From contig OX459104.1 in NCBI GenBank assembly GCA_949775045.1, forward strand, positions 12,881,655 through 12,945,654: DNA of 64,000 nucleotides, read 5' to 3'. The position numbers and the translations under genes were made by a program. The stretch comes from Metridium senile (Eukaryota; Cnidaria; Anthozoa; Actiniaria; Metridiidae). Shown piece after piece: positions 36,781-49,566 of the stretch. The notes beneath the pieces were generated by a model that worked only from the letters and a program-made list of their open reading frames with translations, was not told the DNA's origin and did not search any database. Every line of letters begins with the position of its first letter. The stretch's first letter is position 1.

Positions 36781-38669
36781 ACTAAAGTTAAATATAGGAG
36801 TATGAATTGGAGTTTGCTCATGCTTTATTACTGAAGTAGCAAGTCGAAATACCGCAGTTAGGACTCGAATAGCAGTAAAATGAAAAACCTTGCGAATTTG
36901 TTTTATAATTACAGTTACACACTGATGACCTTTTAATCAAATACTCTTACTCTTATTATATCCCATAATACTTCTTTTTCTAGACAAAAGAAACGTACAT
37001 TATACTTAAGGACAGCTACAATCATGTGCAAAGTTGTTGGACCGACATTGTCACATTTTTATGAGCGTTTTTTTTTTTGAGTTTCAAAAAATATACAAAA
37101 CGTATCAATTTGATTTGCAAATCCCCCTCCCCCAGAGCAAGGTTGATTGGTCTTTCAAATGACAACCGTTTCACATTTCCAAAACTCAACATTGATTCAG
37201 GGGAGAGGGGGAAATGGAAAAATGTTATAAAAATATTTTTTTATGTAAAAAAATATAATAATAATAATGTCCCAAGGTATATTTTGCACATGATTGTAGT
37301 TGACAACAGCTTCATGTTTTTCTCTTGTCTAATTTAGGAAAACAAATTGCTTTACCGGCTCCCTTTCCTACATGGTCTCCCATTGCCAGGCCCCCCTTTT
37401 CCCAAAGGCTTCCCTCCTCTCCCTTCCTTGCCCCAGGCCTCCTAGCAGGCAAGCAGTGATTGAAGTGCCCATTTGTTTAATGGATGGTTATTTCAATATT
37501 AAATCGTACGTCTTGTAATTAGATAAACATTCCTTAGGGCAACAAGCCATCACCAGGCAACCACGTGAATCATTCATTTACTGTTATATCATAGCTGTGT
37601 TAGTCTAGGTCTATATGGTGCGGTATATGCATGGAAGCTTTTGTTTTGTGTGTGTAGGTTTACGTTTAGATAAGTTGTTTACGTATAGTAAAGGTGTTTC
37701 AACACGCTTGTCTAGTCAACTAAAAGCTTACTTCTAAACAGTGGGCGTGTGTTTACAAACTAATAAGTTGAAAAATATAAAAACACTATTTTATCTGTAA
37801 TAAATATATACCGTAACATCTAATTATTAAAGTTCCTTAATATTTATACACATACAGTTCCAAATATATATATAAATAAAGCACTTTATTGGTTGCTAAT
37901 CAGCTTTGTAGCTGTGAGCCTTACCGAAGTGGAGAAAAATTGAGCGAGTATTCGATCATTGAAAGATGAGAAACTAGTGCATTTTGATGGAGAAAATTCC
38001 CTAATTTGTCTCTATTATAACTAAAGATTTAGTTCTTCAGTTTTTCATGTACGATTGTGGCTTTTTATTAACGAAATAGATGGATTAAAGGCTTTACTCT
38101 GAACAAGTCGACAAGCTTTTCGAAACCCTTTGTACATTAATATATGGACTTCTTTGTTAAGGTAGTCATTGTTTGACCAGATGTCATTTTATGGTTAAAC
38201 TTGTATCTTAAATTAAGAAATGTCTCAACAATAAATCCTCCTGGTCCTTCCTATATTTATCTATAGACTTTATCTTAATACTTTCCTTTCCTTACAACCC
38301 TTAAAGTATTGTATCACGGGAGTCTTGAAAAAAAAAAAAAAGAGAAAAGAACACTTTATTGGAGATCACATCACAATAGAAAGGCAAAATGAATAAAGTC
38401 TTTAAAAGAGACTGAGTGTTTTGAAGACATTTAACTTGGACTGAATTCTTGATAAAATCAGAGCTATAACAAACTTTAACTGAGAGTTGAAGCCTGTAAA
38501 AATAAATAAATGGAAAATTGAAAAAATAAAAATTGAAAACTGAATATAAATTTCAATAATTATCGCCGTTTTGTTTTATTTCTTTGCAATCTTTATTTAA
38601 TTATAATTAGTTTGTTCTCGAAGATATTGGCTCTTGTATATTAAATATATTAAAAATATATTATATATA
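36781..38669. other. Intergenic, nothing recognised
   Basis: Includes a C/T-rich patch near 37365-37445 and several A runs. No gene or RNA is seen. Confidence 0.45.
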
Positions 38670-38764
38670 TATTCTACTCCGACGAAAGGCTAAAGCTTGA
38701 AACGTCAGTAAAATTAAGTCAACATTTTTTATGGTGTTACAAATTTCATTCTATTACCTATCGT
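38670..38764 (+). mobile_element. PLE-derived repeat
   Basis: The core CTACTCCGACGAAAGGCT keeps C at position 4, and GAAAC and GTC are intact. The tail continues to ACCTATCGTGT and runs directly into the retroelement tail that follows. Confidence 0.72.
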
Positions 38765-38910
38765 GTATTTATTTATTTTATTCTATTAGCTTCGCCTTGA
38801 TAATATACAATAACAGAAAACAAATTACATCACAAAGAAAATAAATAATAACATGGCAGGGAACACACAACAGCGTTAGCCAATTACTGTGGGCCCAGAG
38901 TATTAAAGTA
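38765..38910 (-). repeat. Dispersed retroelement tail, minus copy
   Basis: The reverse complement begins GGGCCCACAGTAATTGGC and ends in AATAAAATAAATA, matching 13850-13930 and 48125-48190. Confidence 0.5.
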
Positions 38911-39029
38911 TAAGGAAAAACTATTTACAAACAAGTAAAATTATTGGCAACATGACACGGGCGCTAGTTAATTCCTCTTATGCTGCCTTTAAATTCAAGT
39001 AAAAATAAAGTTTATGTATGTATGTTATT

Positions 39030-39181
39030 AGAGTGGTTTTCATTAACCCGTGAAACACACTTTAGCGTATTGCACACTATTACACTTTGGTTGTTTTGTA
39101 TTTTATTGTCTTACACAACTATTACGATCTATTACACTTTAGCTATTACACTTTGTTTCACGGGTTAATGAAAACCACTCT
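39030..39181. mobile_element. MITE (152 bp) with AGAGTGGTTTTCATTAACCC termini
   Basis: The 27-nt left arm is mirrored exactly at the right, ending AAAACCACTCT. The inner part pairs CACTTTAGC-type repeats. TA adjoins both ends. A diverged half-copy (AGAGTGGAGACATTTAACCC) is at 49695-49714. Confidence 0.8.
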
Positions 39182-40023
39182 ATGTATGTACAAAAGGAAA
39201 ATTAAAGTTCATTTGTTGTTTTATAAACAAAGGACAGTTTGGAAGCAGGCTGTATCTAATATGAAGATTGACTATAATCAGAATATATAGTTTATAGTTT
39301 CTGCTATTCATTGTAGGTAACGTGAAACTAGCTGATCAATTGTTGATCAAGTGTTCCAATTGTTGGCAAAGTGTTCCAATAAAGCCAAAAATATTTTTTT
39401 TAACCACAAACAAACACAGAGACAGACAGACAGACAGGCAAAGATGGACGGAGGGACAGTTAATTAAAATAATGGTTCCATGTTTGAATAATTATGTCAT
39501 TATGTTTATTTATACTCGAAGGGTAGCAGACATTGCTTATTTCTCCGAGTCCACTCGCACACACTACCACTGCATTCGAATATTATACACACAACACTGC
39601 ATGCTGAGCTCACTTGATAATCACTATAATATATAATGATAATATATGATAATAATAATAATAATCACAATAAAGTTAATCAATGTTGATTTACAATATT
39701 ATAACAATAGAGTCGAGGTTCGCGGGCGTAAATATGTTTTTGGCCCGACTCAGGTTCATTTTAGCCCGAGCGCACCCCATGTGTTTTCCACAGACTTCAG
39801 GCAGGCAAGTAATGCGCTCTAGGAATGAACAGCTACTCCAAATACCTATGAAGGAATACATACAATCTTTGACAAAGATGAATGTGATAAAGTCATGATT
39901 TTAGCACTGCTAAAATTCTACTACTCCCCCTACCCCTCTTCGCAATGTTGAGGAGGGAGTCATTGTTTGGTGCTTATGTGGTTGACCTGTCAATGCGCTA
40001 TCATTTCGCACCATTATTGATCT

Positions 40024-40163
40024 GTTGGTTGGTTGGTTGGTTGGTTGGTTGGTTGGTTGGTTGGTTGGTTGGTTGGTTGGTTGGTTGGTTGGTTGGTTGG
40101 TTGGTTGGTTGGTTGGTTGGTTGGTTGGTTGGTTGGTTGGTTGGTTGGTTGGTTGGTTGGTTT
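40024..40163. repeat. (TTGG)n microsatellite, about 35 units
   Basis: Uninterrupted TTGG repeats on the plus strand. ORFs reading VGWLVGWL are artefacts of this array. Confidence 0.97.
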
Positions 40164-40250
40164 GTCACCTAACCAGAAACATCAAATACAAATAGAAACT
40201 ATACCTCGTTGCAACTTTACTTGTTACACAGTAGCAATTTGATTATATTT

Positions 40251-40659
40251 CATTGCCGGATTTCAAACCGTAAGGGGCTGGGGCGAATTGCCCTATACTT
40301 TGCCAAACAAGATTTGATTTACATAATCAGAGAAACATTGTCTGGCTTTACAATGTCTTGAAGTTTGTAGTTGATTGGTTTAATATTGCATGAGATACAG
40401 CTATTGACGTTTGTAAAGAAATGTATGGGAAATGTCAAAAACCGGACAACTTGACTAACTTGTCCGGTTTTCCATACATTTCTTCATAAATTTTCAAGTT
40501 TTTGAATTGCTGTATTTCACACAATATTAAACCATTCAACACCAAACTTCAGGATTTTGTAAAGCTTGACAAGGTTTCTCTGATTATGTAAATAAAATAT
40601 TGTTTGGCAAAGTATAAGGCGATTCGCCCCAGCCCTAACGGTTTGAAATCCGGCAATGG
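40251..40659. mobile_element. Large fold-back element, about 409 bp
   Basis: CATTGCCGGATTTCAAACCG at the left is mirrored by CGGTTTGAAATCCGGCAATG at the right. Pairing continues inward through GGGGCTGGGGCGAAT, TTTGCCAAACAA and ACATAATCAGAGAAAC. The centre reads AACCGGACAA...TTGTCCGGTT. Nearly the whole element is one hairpin. Confidence 0.8.
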
Positions 40660-41509
40660 ATATAGTGTAAGCGCTCTTTAATAGAGAGTTTAGTGGTAGT
40701 TGGGAAAGGAGGATTCGGTTGGACATAATTTCTAACAAAACTGGGGTTGTCCGAACTAATATTACGACTTGAAAGTAGGGGTTTTACCTAATGTTTTGCT
40801 CGAGCTCAGTATATGAATCTCATTATTCAACCCCTCCCCTCATCAGAATTTTTTCACAGTTCATTATGTTAGCATTGCGTCACGTATGGCTGTATGTACA
40901 TCAAACATATAACGAAGAAAACTATTAAAAAAATGGGGATAGGACGACTAACTAAAAATACTGGCTAGTCTCGCATACGTATGATGGGAAAATGTTTATT
41001 ATGCTCCATCGTGAAAACGAGGCTAGATAGTCAAGAACTACAGTAGGTCACCATGTTTCGATTCTGTCCATGGAATACTATTTCATATTTGGAACTACTT
41101 AGAAAAGCCGTTACTCACAAAATAATATACATGAAAAAAATGACTCAAATTTGGTTGGCTTAGAGCAGTGCAGAAAAGTGAACACAGTGCAAATTACAAA
41201 AAATCGCTTATGATATGGTTTTATATATTCCGGAATCATTTTAGTCACTAATGCTTGACAGTAATTAAAAAATTAAAACAATTTAAGAGGCAATTCTTGC
41301 AAAGATTAATGAAAAAGTTTACTGAAGAAAAATACAAAAACCTAACCACTGGCAAGTTTTTTACGATCTCGTGCAATTTGTACTCTTTGAAAAACACACT
41401 CGTGCGAATTAATCCCAAATTGAACTTGAAACCACATGATTACTTATAGTAACTGTATAATGGATGTATCGGTTTACTCATCTTGACAAGTGAGTAACTG
41501 TCGATAATT

Positions 41510-41601
41510 TAGCCTGAGAAAACAGACGTTCTTTCGCTCCTCTTCCCCCGCGAAGGGGAAGATCGGAAAAGGAGCGAAAGAACGTCTGTTTTCTCAGGCT
41601 A
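41510..41601. mobile_element. MULE-like palindromic MITE, copy 2, with perfect 9-bp target duplication
   Basis: TAGCCTGAGAAAACAGACG to CGTCTGTTTTCTCAGGCTA, 92 bp, nearly all stem. TCGATAATT lies directly on both sides (41501-41509 and 41602-41610) as a perfect 9-bp duplication. The arms match the element at 13694-13785. Confidence 0.87.
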
Positions 41602-41631
41602 TCGATAATTCGGAATAGGCCGGACCAGTTT

Positions 41632-41929
41632 CGTGTTATCTAGCACCGCTGTACTACGCTGTACTATTTCACAAAAGGTGCATTTGCACGGGGTAATCTC
41701 GATTCAGACTAAATTTCCAATTTGTTTTCTATTTTTACTTGCTTTGCTTGGGATAAGTGAATATTTGTCCAACAAATCGAGGCTTAGCTATCCTGTGATC
41801 GAGCAGAGATTCCTTTCTCTTACCTAGAACAACTAGGTAAGAGAAAGGAACCTTTGCTTGCACTCAGGGTAAGGCTTAGCCAATGCAAATGCGCCTTTTG
41901 TCAAATAGTACAGCGGTGATAGATAACGT
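41632..41929. mobile_element. Fold-back MITE with a long central hairpin
   Basis: CGTGTTATCTAGCACCGCTG at the left pairs with CAGCGGTGATAGATAACG at the right. Arms continue through AAAAGGTGCATTTGCA/TGCAAATGCGCCTTTT. The centre (about 41811-41850) is a hairpin of CCTTTCTCTTACCTAG with its complement. The family is related to the outer element at 5947-6838. Confidence 0.75.
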
Positions 41930-41985
41930 ACTCAGTGCTAGCTCTCACATTAGCGGCTTGTCACAAGTACAAAATAATACATTGA

Positions 41986-42257
41986 AACGTAATAACCTAT
42001 TACAGAAGCGAAAAAGACGCGGTGGTTTTCAAAAATCAAACCACAACCTGCCTTGGTTGGAAAGTTTAGCTATAACTGATATCACTTGATTTTACACAGC
42101 CGCGGCAAGACAATTTTAAAGAAGTAAACGTAGTAACCTATTACAGAAGCAAAAAAGACGCGGTGGTTTTCAAAAATCAAACCACAACCTGGCCTTTGGT
42201 TGAAAAGTTAAGTTATAAGATATCACTTGATTTTTCACAACCGCGGCAAGACAATTT
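41986..42257. repeat. Tandem duplication, about 142-bp unit
   Basis: ACCTATTACAGAAGC, AAAAAGACGCGGTGGTTTTC and CCGCGGCAAGACAATTT recur in the same order about 142 bp apart, with small differences. Two copies. Confidence 0.85.
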
Positions 42258-44049
42258 GGCGCCATTTCTTCACGCGCGTTTTTGAATGATCAATATTAAT
42301 AGAAGAATTGTCTAGACCATATCAATAGTAAAACACCTTTGGAATTAAGATTTCAATCTTGATCGCCGATTTTAATGATCAGTGACAGTAAATTTAAATT
42401 AAACGATATGAAATTTTAATAGTTATATTTAAATTAAACTATTCGCCTTTGAAAATACACGCAGTAATCATACAGCTTGCTTTACAACAAAGAATGATAT
42501 GTTCTACATTTTACTTATTAACAATGTTTGCGATATTTAAATTTCGTGTTCACTACAATTCCAGTAAACATTTTCTATATAAGTTCTTTTTAGCGTTTCT
42601 TATAGTGAGTACATAAATGATTATACAATTATTGAAAGTGCACATGATTGCAAAGGACATATAGTAAAAGCTGATAGGCCGGGTGCAATGGTGATCAACA
42701 TTTAAACCAATGAATTACATTAATTTGAGAACTTGACTGAAATATTTACTTTTACAAACAAAAACAATTTAAATCGTGTTTAAAATGATCCATTTAAAGA
42801 GCCCATTCAAACCATCATTCAATATTTCTCATCTTGTAAGTGTAATCTTAATAAGGAGGATTTTTATTGTTGCAAATGTTGATGGTTTGGCGCCTTTTAA
42901 ATCGGCACCTGCCTCGTCCATTCTTATCGGATCTTGTAAACATTTTCGCGCGCTTTTTATCAAGAACGCGTCCACGTATTTTCCCGCTGTTTCTAGATAA
43001 TTCTATGAGAAGCAACAAAGCTATTGAAATGAATAAAGATTTGATACATTGGCCACAAATAAAAGCGAAAAGAAAATTAATAGGAAGGAATCTTTTAAGT
43101 TTGGAGTAAAAATAATTACGTTTGCCAATAATGAACAAAATGAATTGTGACGGACACGTGTAGTCAGTTCTTTTGGCGCGCTTTCGTTCACACCAGATGC
43201 TGTCAATTAGATGTAAAGAAACTTGTTGATATGACGCTGCGTTTTGGATGTTTTTCAAGTGAAAAACCTCTCAAAAGACCGAATGGATGTCGGATAATGC
43301 CTCATTGATTTAAACAGTGGGCTAGCAGTTTGTATAGAGGTTCTGTGTCTGGTCATTGACTGAAAAACGCTTGTTGGTCTGCTTAACAGCCTCTTTGTTC
43401 AAAAAATCTATTCCGTTAGACTCAAACACTGCTCAATCGTCATTCACAATTTACCGAGAACATTGTATGAATTAATGACAACTTATTTGAATTTTTGAAC
43501 TGAGATAAACTACAGGTTGACGAAGGCGAGAAAATTCTTGCTGTTGGCATCGTTGATTCAAAACGATTTTATTGAATTCATGCCAACAATATCAGGCGTT
43601 AATTTTCGTTTTCAAAGTATATTCATATTAGCCAATATAATTTCAAGAGGTTTAAAGCCATTTTACAACCTAAAAAAAACAATATTTGTTAAAGATTTGT
43701 TTGACACGAAAAAAGACATGGTTTTGATAATAGAAGTAATTTATTTGTTTTAATCGATATTTACAATAATGTTTTCAATCATTTCTGTTGGTCAAAATTA
43801 TCTTACAATTCAGTAACATATTTTGCCGTTACGTGGACATGGTATATCTGCCATTTGCAACTTGAAATATGTTATTGGTGCGCGTGTTCTTTATAAAATA
43901 AATATATTATTATCAATAAAGCTATTTACAAATTAAGGATATTTGTCTGATAAAGAGAATTGTTTTTGAGTTACTTTTTGATATTCAGGTTTTCGCCGAT
44001 ATTCTCGATGACATTCGTTGGTTTTAGCGACATGTTCACGTTGCATTCG
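42258..44049. other. Intergenic, overlapping short ORFs but no gene supported
   Basis: Overlapping ORFs of 60 to 136 codons occur on both strands around 42776-43258. They have no recognisable motif and they conflict with one another. The last 300 bases are downstream of the small gene at 44050-44478. Confidence 0.4.
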
Positions 44050-44478
44050 TTATAACTTGATCGTAGAAGCGATGTTATTCTCTTTTCTTGTAAGGTATGA
44101 ATACGGCGTTGAATGTTCAATAGATCTTTTGATTATTTTAGCCGTACGCGGTGATATATCCGCATCATTGTCATCGCTCGTTGACTTGTGGGTAGAGTTG
44201 AGACTAGTAAAGCATAAATGAGAAAGTTCACTGTCCAAAGAGGCTAAATGCGTTTGTAATTTTCGTTTTCGTACGATCTGCAAGTCGCATTTGTCTTCCT
44301 GAATCATCTGTCGAAACTGTGCTCCATGACAACTGATATTCAAAGCACAGCTTTCATCTTCGCTTTCTACATCGCTAACATCATCTTCGTCGATACTCGT
44401 TGTAGCCGCGGCCACTAATGCCTTCAGTGTTTCACTCTCCTCTAAGCTGACGATACTTTCATTTGCCAATCGAACCAT
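44050..44478 (-). CDS. Small acidic protein of unknown function, single exon
   Basis: A 142-residue ORF with an ATG in good context (AATAATGG). I do not recognise a family. The first half is acidic (EDDVSDVESEDES around residues 31-43). It is followed by a charged, probably helical segment (FRQMIQEDKCDLQIVRKRK, about 55-73) and leucine-spaced residues (LQTHLASLDSELSHL). An S/T/D-rich stretch and a basic KIIKR come next. The composition suggests a soluble, possibly nuclear protein with a short coiled coil. No intron signals were needed. The upstream 60 bases on the minus strand contain no obvious TATA box. It could instead be one exon of a longer gene, or a chance ORF; its length and non-repetitive composition favour a real gene. 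Confidence 0.5.
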   Translation of the reverse strand: MVRLANESIVSLEESETLKALVAAATTSIDEDDVSDVESEDESCALNISCHGAQFRQMIQEDKCDLQIVRKRKLQTHLASLDSELSHLCFTSLNSTHKSTSDDNDADISPRTAKIIKRSIEHSTPYSYLTRKENNIASTIKL

Positions 44479-46974
44479 TATTAGCTAATAAAACACTGTA
44501 TTTACTTGGTGGTAGCTAGCTGAGCTGTGTCTCCGCTGTAGTTCAAGATGACAACTAATTCTTCTAGCGAGATATCCAAGATATAGCGCTTATTCCTACG
44601 GTAACATCTTTATAAAGAAATAATATTTTGAATTGATTGCCATGGTAACCAATATCAACGCGTCACGAAATCTACGGCAGAACGTGATATCGTGACGGGA
44701 TTGGAGGAAAGCAATAATCTCCTGCCGTTGAGGTTTGTTGAGTAACGAATTTATGGATGACTTAATACCTCTAGAAAGATCACGATTTAAGAAAATAATA
44801 TTGATACAAATCAATGATCATTTATATATTTATTTGTATGTGTTTTAAAATATTCCTTATATATATATACTGTAGTGGAAAATATTTGTTAGATTATAAT
44901 AAGATCTCTCTTTATTTTTTGTCGTATTCACGCGTGCTGATTTTATGTCCATGGTTGACTGCAAGGCTATCTTTGACGCTGTATTTATAGATCACTATTT
45001 GTTACGTGTTCGTTAGGATTATCAGTGTTGTTTCGTAAATAGTCCACACGAACATAACGCTCTATTAACTTTGCTCTAAAACAGCCACAGCGACATAAAC
45101 TAGCGAAAAGCTGGCAGACCAAACTATTTGTTATGGAAGTTATATTTTCATTTTTCATTTGATTAAATAAAATAAAATAAAATGCGTGTGTCACGGTGTG
45201 TTGTGTGACACATTGTCGGTCACGTTTACAATACTGATTGCTAGGGGACATCATGAATAACAAGTCAACAACTGTTTGATATTTTACCGCTTTTCAAAGG
45301 AAAAGATGAAAAACCGATGAACATTTATAGAGTTATAATTTGTGTGTGTTTACAGAAATTATAAACATGAAATATAGAATTAAACAAGAAAAATAATAAG
45401 AAAACAGAACATAAACAAAAAAGAAAGGAAAAAGAACAAAGCGGTGAGTCAGGTGTTTTTACAAAGGGAACCAGTGTTTTTCTTCATTTACCGTTTGTGT
45501 TTAGCATTTAATATTTCTGTTGCTGACATCCCTGTCATATTTACAACAGTCACTCGCAGGCATTCACTAAGCACATTCATGATTGTAAACTGCTGGTTTT
45601 TAGCAGTCCGATATGTCCTCCATATGCATATTAGTAGATTGGTGAAAGCGCTATAACTACTTGAGGATTTAGCGCTATATAAACTAGTGGCTTTATATTA
45701 TTATTATTTGTTACAGACACCAAAACAAGATATAATAGTATATAGTAATCAGTATATAGTAATATATAGCTATAGCTATAGTATAAAGCTATAGCTATAG
45801 TAATATAGCAGTCGCCACATAGTGTGAAACACTGACTCCTCCTCACACATGTATCAGTGTTATTCTGAATGAGTCATATTTTTGTTTTCGTTTAAATTAT
45901 GAATATTCTATAATTATAATTACAGTCAGAGTTAGTCAGTAATTCGTGAGTCATCATCAGTCACCATCGTTAGGTTTGTGAGTCATGTAGCCGTTCTTGG
46001 AATGATAATAATGTTTTTTTTTTACTCAGCTAGGTAAAGAACTAGCCCTTCCCCATCCCCCATGTGTAAATGATTGTCATGCTCACCAAAGGAAGCCCGC
46101 TCAACATCGTCCTGTGTTGTCATGACTACTGTTCACTTCAATGCCATATAAACGACATCAAATATCTGTCTAAATCAAATAAGCAAAATTGCAAACTTTG
46201 ATAAATAACCATTAATTTCATAGAATAAACATCAATAAACTTTTTCGTTAATTTTTCACACTATAAAGGACGGACAAAACGGGACATCTCATTCCCTATT
46301 GTCAGGACGACATTTTATTTGCTACTTTACTACCCTACAGCACGGTACGGTGGACAACTAGCCCCTTCTAGCAACGGAACAAGATTTGCCGGTATTGAGC
46401 GATCAATCGATCAAGCGCCACTGACTTTGGCTGATCACCCAGTTAAACTCGTCAGTTCTAGTATTTTGATTGACGGCCGACAAAATGCTAGTTTGCAAAC
46501 GAGACATGAAACTGTTTCGCACTTCAACGATAATGGTCATCAATTGTTCTAAATGTTGTTGATCAAAACCTTCTCAGTGTATGATTACTTACCGGCATGC
46601 TGTGCGTTGTTTATTTTGATTTGATTATTCAAATTCATTGGCATTCAGTCATATTAGGAGAAAACAAATAAAACAAAACGCTAAACGATTTATTAAGAGC
46701 GTAAATACTCACTAACATCATAAACGATATCAAAATGTCTGAATGTTCGGTTTTCATGGTCCACGAAATTCAGTCTTTCGCGCGGTGCATGCTGGTAATT
46801 GATAATCGGTCTTTAGAGTATGATTTCTTGAAAACATTTTAATACTAAATGAAAAGTTTTAGCCGATCAATTCCAATCAAAGTGAGAATCGAACACCAGT
46901 AACTTTTGTGTACAGGTAACAGCTGGATAATAAACTTGCTCGTAGATTATTCATCTTTATTTTCTAACAGCCGC
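44479..46974. other. Intergenic with retroelement tail and AT repeats
   Basis: GCGCTATATAAACTAGTGGC then TTTATATTATTATTATT (45671-45707) looks like a non-LTR element 3' tail. It is followed by a TATAG/CTATAG-rich patch (45730-45802). No gene is seen. Confidence 0.45.
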
Positions 46975-47215
46975 TTTTAAACGGAAAGATTGTCTGGACC
47001 GGCGGACAAATCGTCCTATATGAAGGACAAATCGTCACATGGACAAGTCGGACAAGACGTTGAATGGCGGACAAGTTGTTGGTGTGAAAACGGGACGAAC
47101 GCAATTTGAGACGAAAAAATCGTCTGATTTTGCTGAAATCCGGCAATTAGCTGACAGTAGAAGAACAAATTTATAGACGATTTGTCCGTGAATAGATCCC
47201 TTCCTTGCAGTGAAC
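46975..47215. repeat. Dispersed GGACAAATCGTC repeat, copy 1
   Basis: Blocks such as GTGAAAACGGGACGA, GACGAAAAAATCGTC and GACGATTTGTCC recur in the same order at about 48335-48470. Inverted GGACAAATCGTC/GACGATTTGTCC near the ends suggests a degraded inverted-repeat element. Confidence 0.6.
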
Positions 47216-48124
47216 ACGATGTTATTTATAAACTGATCCACTGCTTATTCAAATGATGATGTGTGAGGCTTGTTTTGGCACGGCCGTGTGTACGGACACG
47301 CCGTCGCCGGCAGGTCGCATACGGTCTGACACATTAAATTATCACCTATATCAAAACCTTTCTAATATTAAACACTGTTCTAAATATACCATGTCTATTA
47401 CACGTGGTTCCACAAACCGCTCCAAGCACTTTCAGGAATATGACGTTTTTGAGATATAAGGAGTATTTATTGACTGATTTTTAATATAACCTGCAGAATG
47501 ATCTGCTATGTACAGCACGTGGTAGAACAGGGTACCCGTATGCGTGGGAGGAGCCATCAATGACAATATATATATAATTACACATACACTAGTAGTTAAT
47601 AAGCAGAGAAAACTGTGAAAGGGCTTTCGTTATTAACTCGTTTTGGGCCAATTAATTGGCTGTTCCGGAATCTGTCATTGCAAACTGTTGTAATTATTGT
47701 GGATAGCTTGCACTATAGTAAATATGTACACATTTACGTTATTGTAAAAACAAAAATAATCGCTTACAGTACTAGATAAAAAAACGTCTATGTCTATGTT
47801 TACTGACTTGCCTTTTATTATAATGTGTTGTGTTGTGTTTTGTTTGTCAGTTGTGTTTTTGTTGTGATTTGATTGTCGTTTTTTTGGGTAAATCATTGAG
47901 CTCTTACAGTGCAATATAAATATGGTTATATTTATATATATTTCTTTTGAAATGTTCGTGTAAGATGGGTTTGTTGACTATCAAGTTGACAATCGAGTGG
48001 ATTACGATTCAAATTTAGCCTTTGTCCAAAACAGAACCACAAAAGATTAGAAAAACAACACGGATACATTGAAAACCTCTCCTTGTTTGAACATATAATA
48101 ATAATTAAGGACAGAGGAAGGACA

Positions 48125-48190
48125 TGCCCCATTGAGAATTGGCGTCAAGCTATTGTGGTGTCCCTGCCTTCGCGTAAAGGAAAAGCAAAA
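48125..48190 (+). repeat. Dispersed retroelement tail, third copy
   Basis: GAGAATTGGCGTCAAGCTAT followed by TGTGGTGTCCCTGCCTTC matches 13860-13910. Confidence 0.5.
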
Positions 48191-48334
48191 CAAAAACCCG
48201 CACAGAACAATGAAAAGGGTTGAGTTTTTCGGACCCATCCTCTTGTAAATCTATTGTATACACCACTAGCCGTCCTCTGCGCGCCTAGACAGATAGCCAA
48301 CTCCCAGACATCAGTCGTCTTTACACTAGCAGAA

Positions 48335-48470
48335 CGTCGGGACGGACAAGTGGTCTGGCGTGAAAACGGGACGATTTGAGTCGAAAAATTCGTCTCGATT
48401 TTTTGAATTCACATCAGTAGACGAACAAAGCCTTTATACGGCCGACGATTTGTCCTTATGACCGTTCTTA
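48335..48470. repeat. Dispersed GGACAAATCGTC repeat, copy 2
   Basis: Shares GTGAAAACGGGACGA and GACGATTTGTCC with 46975-47215; diverged in the middle. Confidence 0.6.
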
Positions 48471-48485
48471 GTTTCTATCAATATA

Positions 48486-48612
48486 GATTAACGATAGGTA
48501 ATAGAATGAAATTTGTAACACCGTAAAAATGTTGACTTTGAAATGTTACAAATTTCATTCTAACAACCTATGGTTAATATCAAACACCGACACAGTCTAT
48601 ACTTTCCATTTC
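48486..48612. mobile_element. Two PLE-derived tails head to head
   Basis: ACGATAGGTAATAGAATGAA...AACACCGTAAAAATG is followed at once by the same sequence reversed. This leaves a hairpin and no ribozyme core. Confidence 0.7.
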
Positions 48613-49566
48613 TATCAATATAGTCCAGTAGGAAATTATGATTACAAAACTGAGGACTGCGTTGATATTTTTACTGTCCGGTTGTGGTACTCCCTTTGTC
48701 CAAGTGGTTGGAGTGATCTTTTAGGGTCTTTTAGTGTTCTGACTCAAAAGCCGATTACATAAAACATTTCTCCGTACCTGTAAGGGCCATTTTGACTTGG
48801 CTTTGATATCAAAAATAAGCCGCGTAGCTGCCAAAAACACCGCAAAGTCGTACCTTTTAGGGTTTAAATCAAAAAGGCTTTCACACTTCTTTATGCGTAC
48901 CGCCTTTTACAACTGAAAAATAGGCTTTTACTCTTTTTTGTGTGTGAATATTTTAACTATGTTCTTTAATGCAAAATATATAAGTGTTATCTGGTGTTAA
49001 CAGGATAGTATTCCTGACAATGGAATACCATTGCTATACCTGTACTGTTATACCTGGACACCGTTACCATCTATTTTACAGAGCAACCGAGGCCATGCAC
49101 CCATAGCTAACGCAATTACGATCGAGAATATCAACAATAGAATATCTAGCCGAGTTGTGTGCAAAATATTCAACGTAGAGGTAGTGAGTGTGAGTGAGTC
49201 TCCCCGATTAGTAGGCCGGGCGCACTGTGTCCAGCTAGAAGATTGAGACGTTAAAAAAGTGATTTATTTTTTATTTTTACAAATGTTTGATGTTTTTCTT
49301 CTAAATTCCATAAAAAAAAAACAATAAAAAATCAATGTAATATATATTTACTAACTATTAGTTGCTATCACTCAACCAGAAACATCAATACAAAAGGAAA
49401 CAAGTGATGTTTACAACTTTACTTGTCTTTGATAGAGTGAAAAAGCGCCTGGCTGGAAAAGAAAATAAGTTGAAAAGCTATTTGTTATCATTTCAAGTTT
49501 GACCTACAAGTAGATGATTAGTAAAACAATTACACCTCTTGCCCTCATGGTCCTGCTACCTCGTGG

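Noticed and set aside
39945..40242. [14 protein letters not shown] ORFs resembling a membrane protein
   Set aside because: They arise from the (TTGG)n microsatellite, which reads similarly in several frames.
42848..43258. 136-codon ORF on the minus strand and overlapping plus-strand ORFs
   Set aside because: Mutually conflicting, with unremarkable composition and no motif or splice support.
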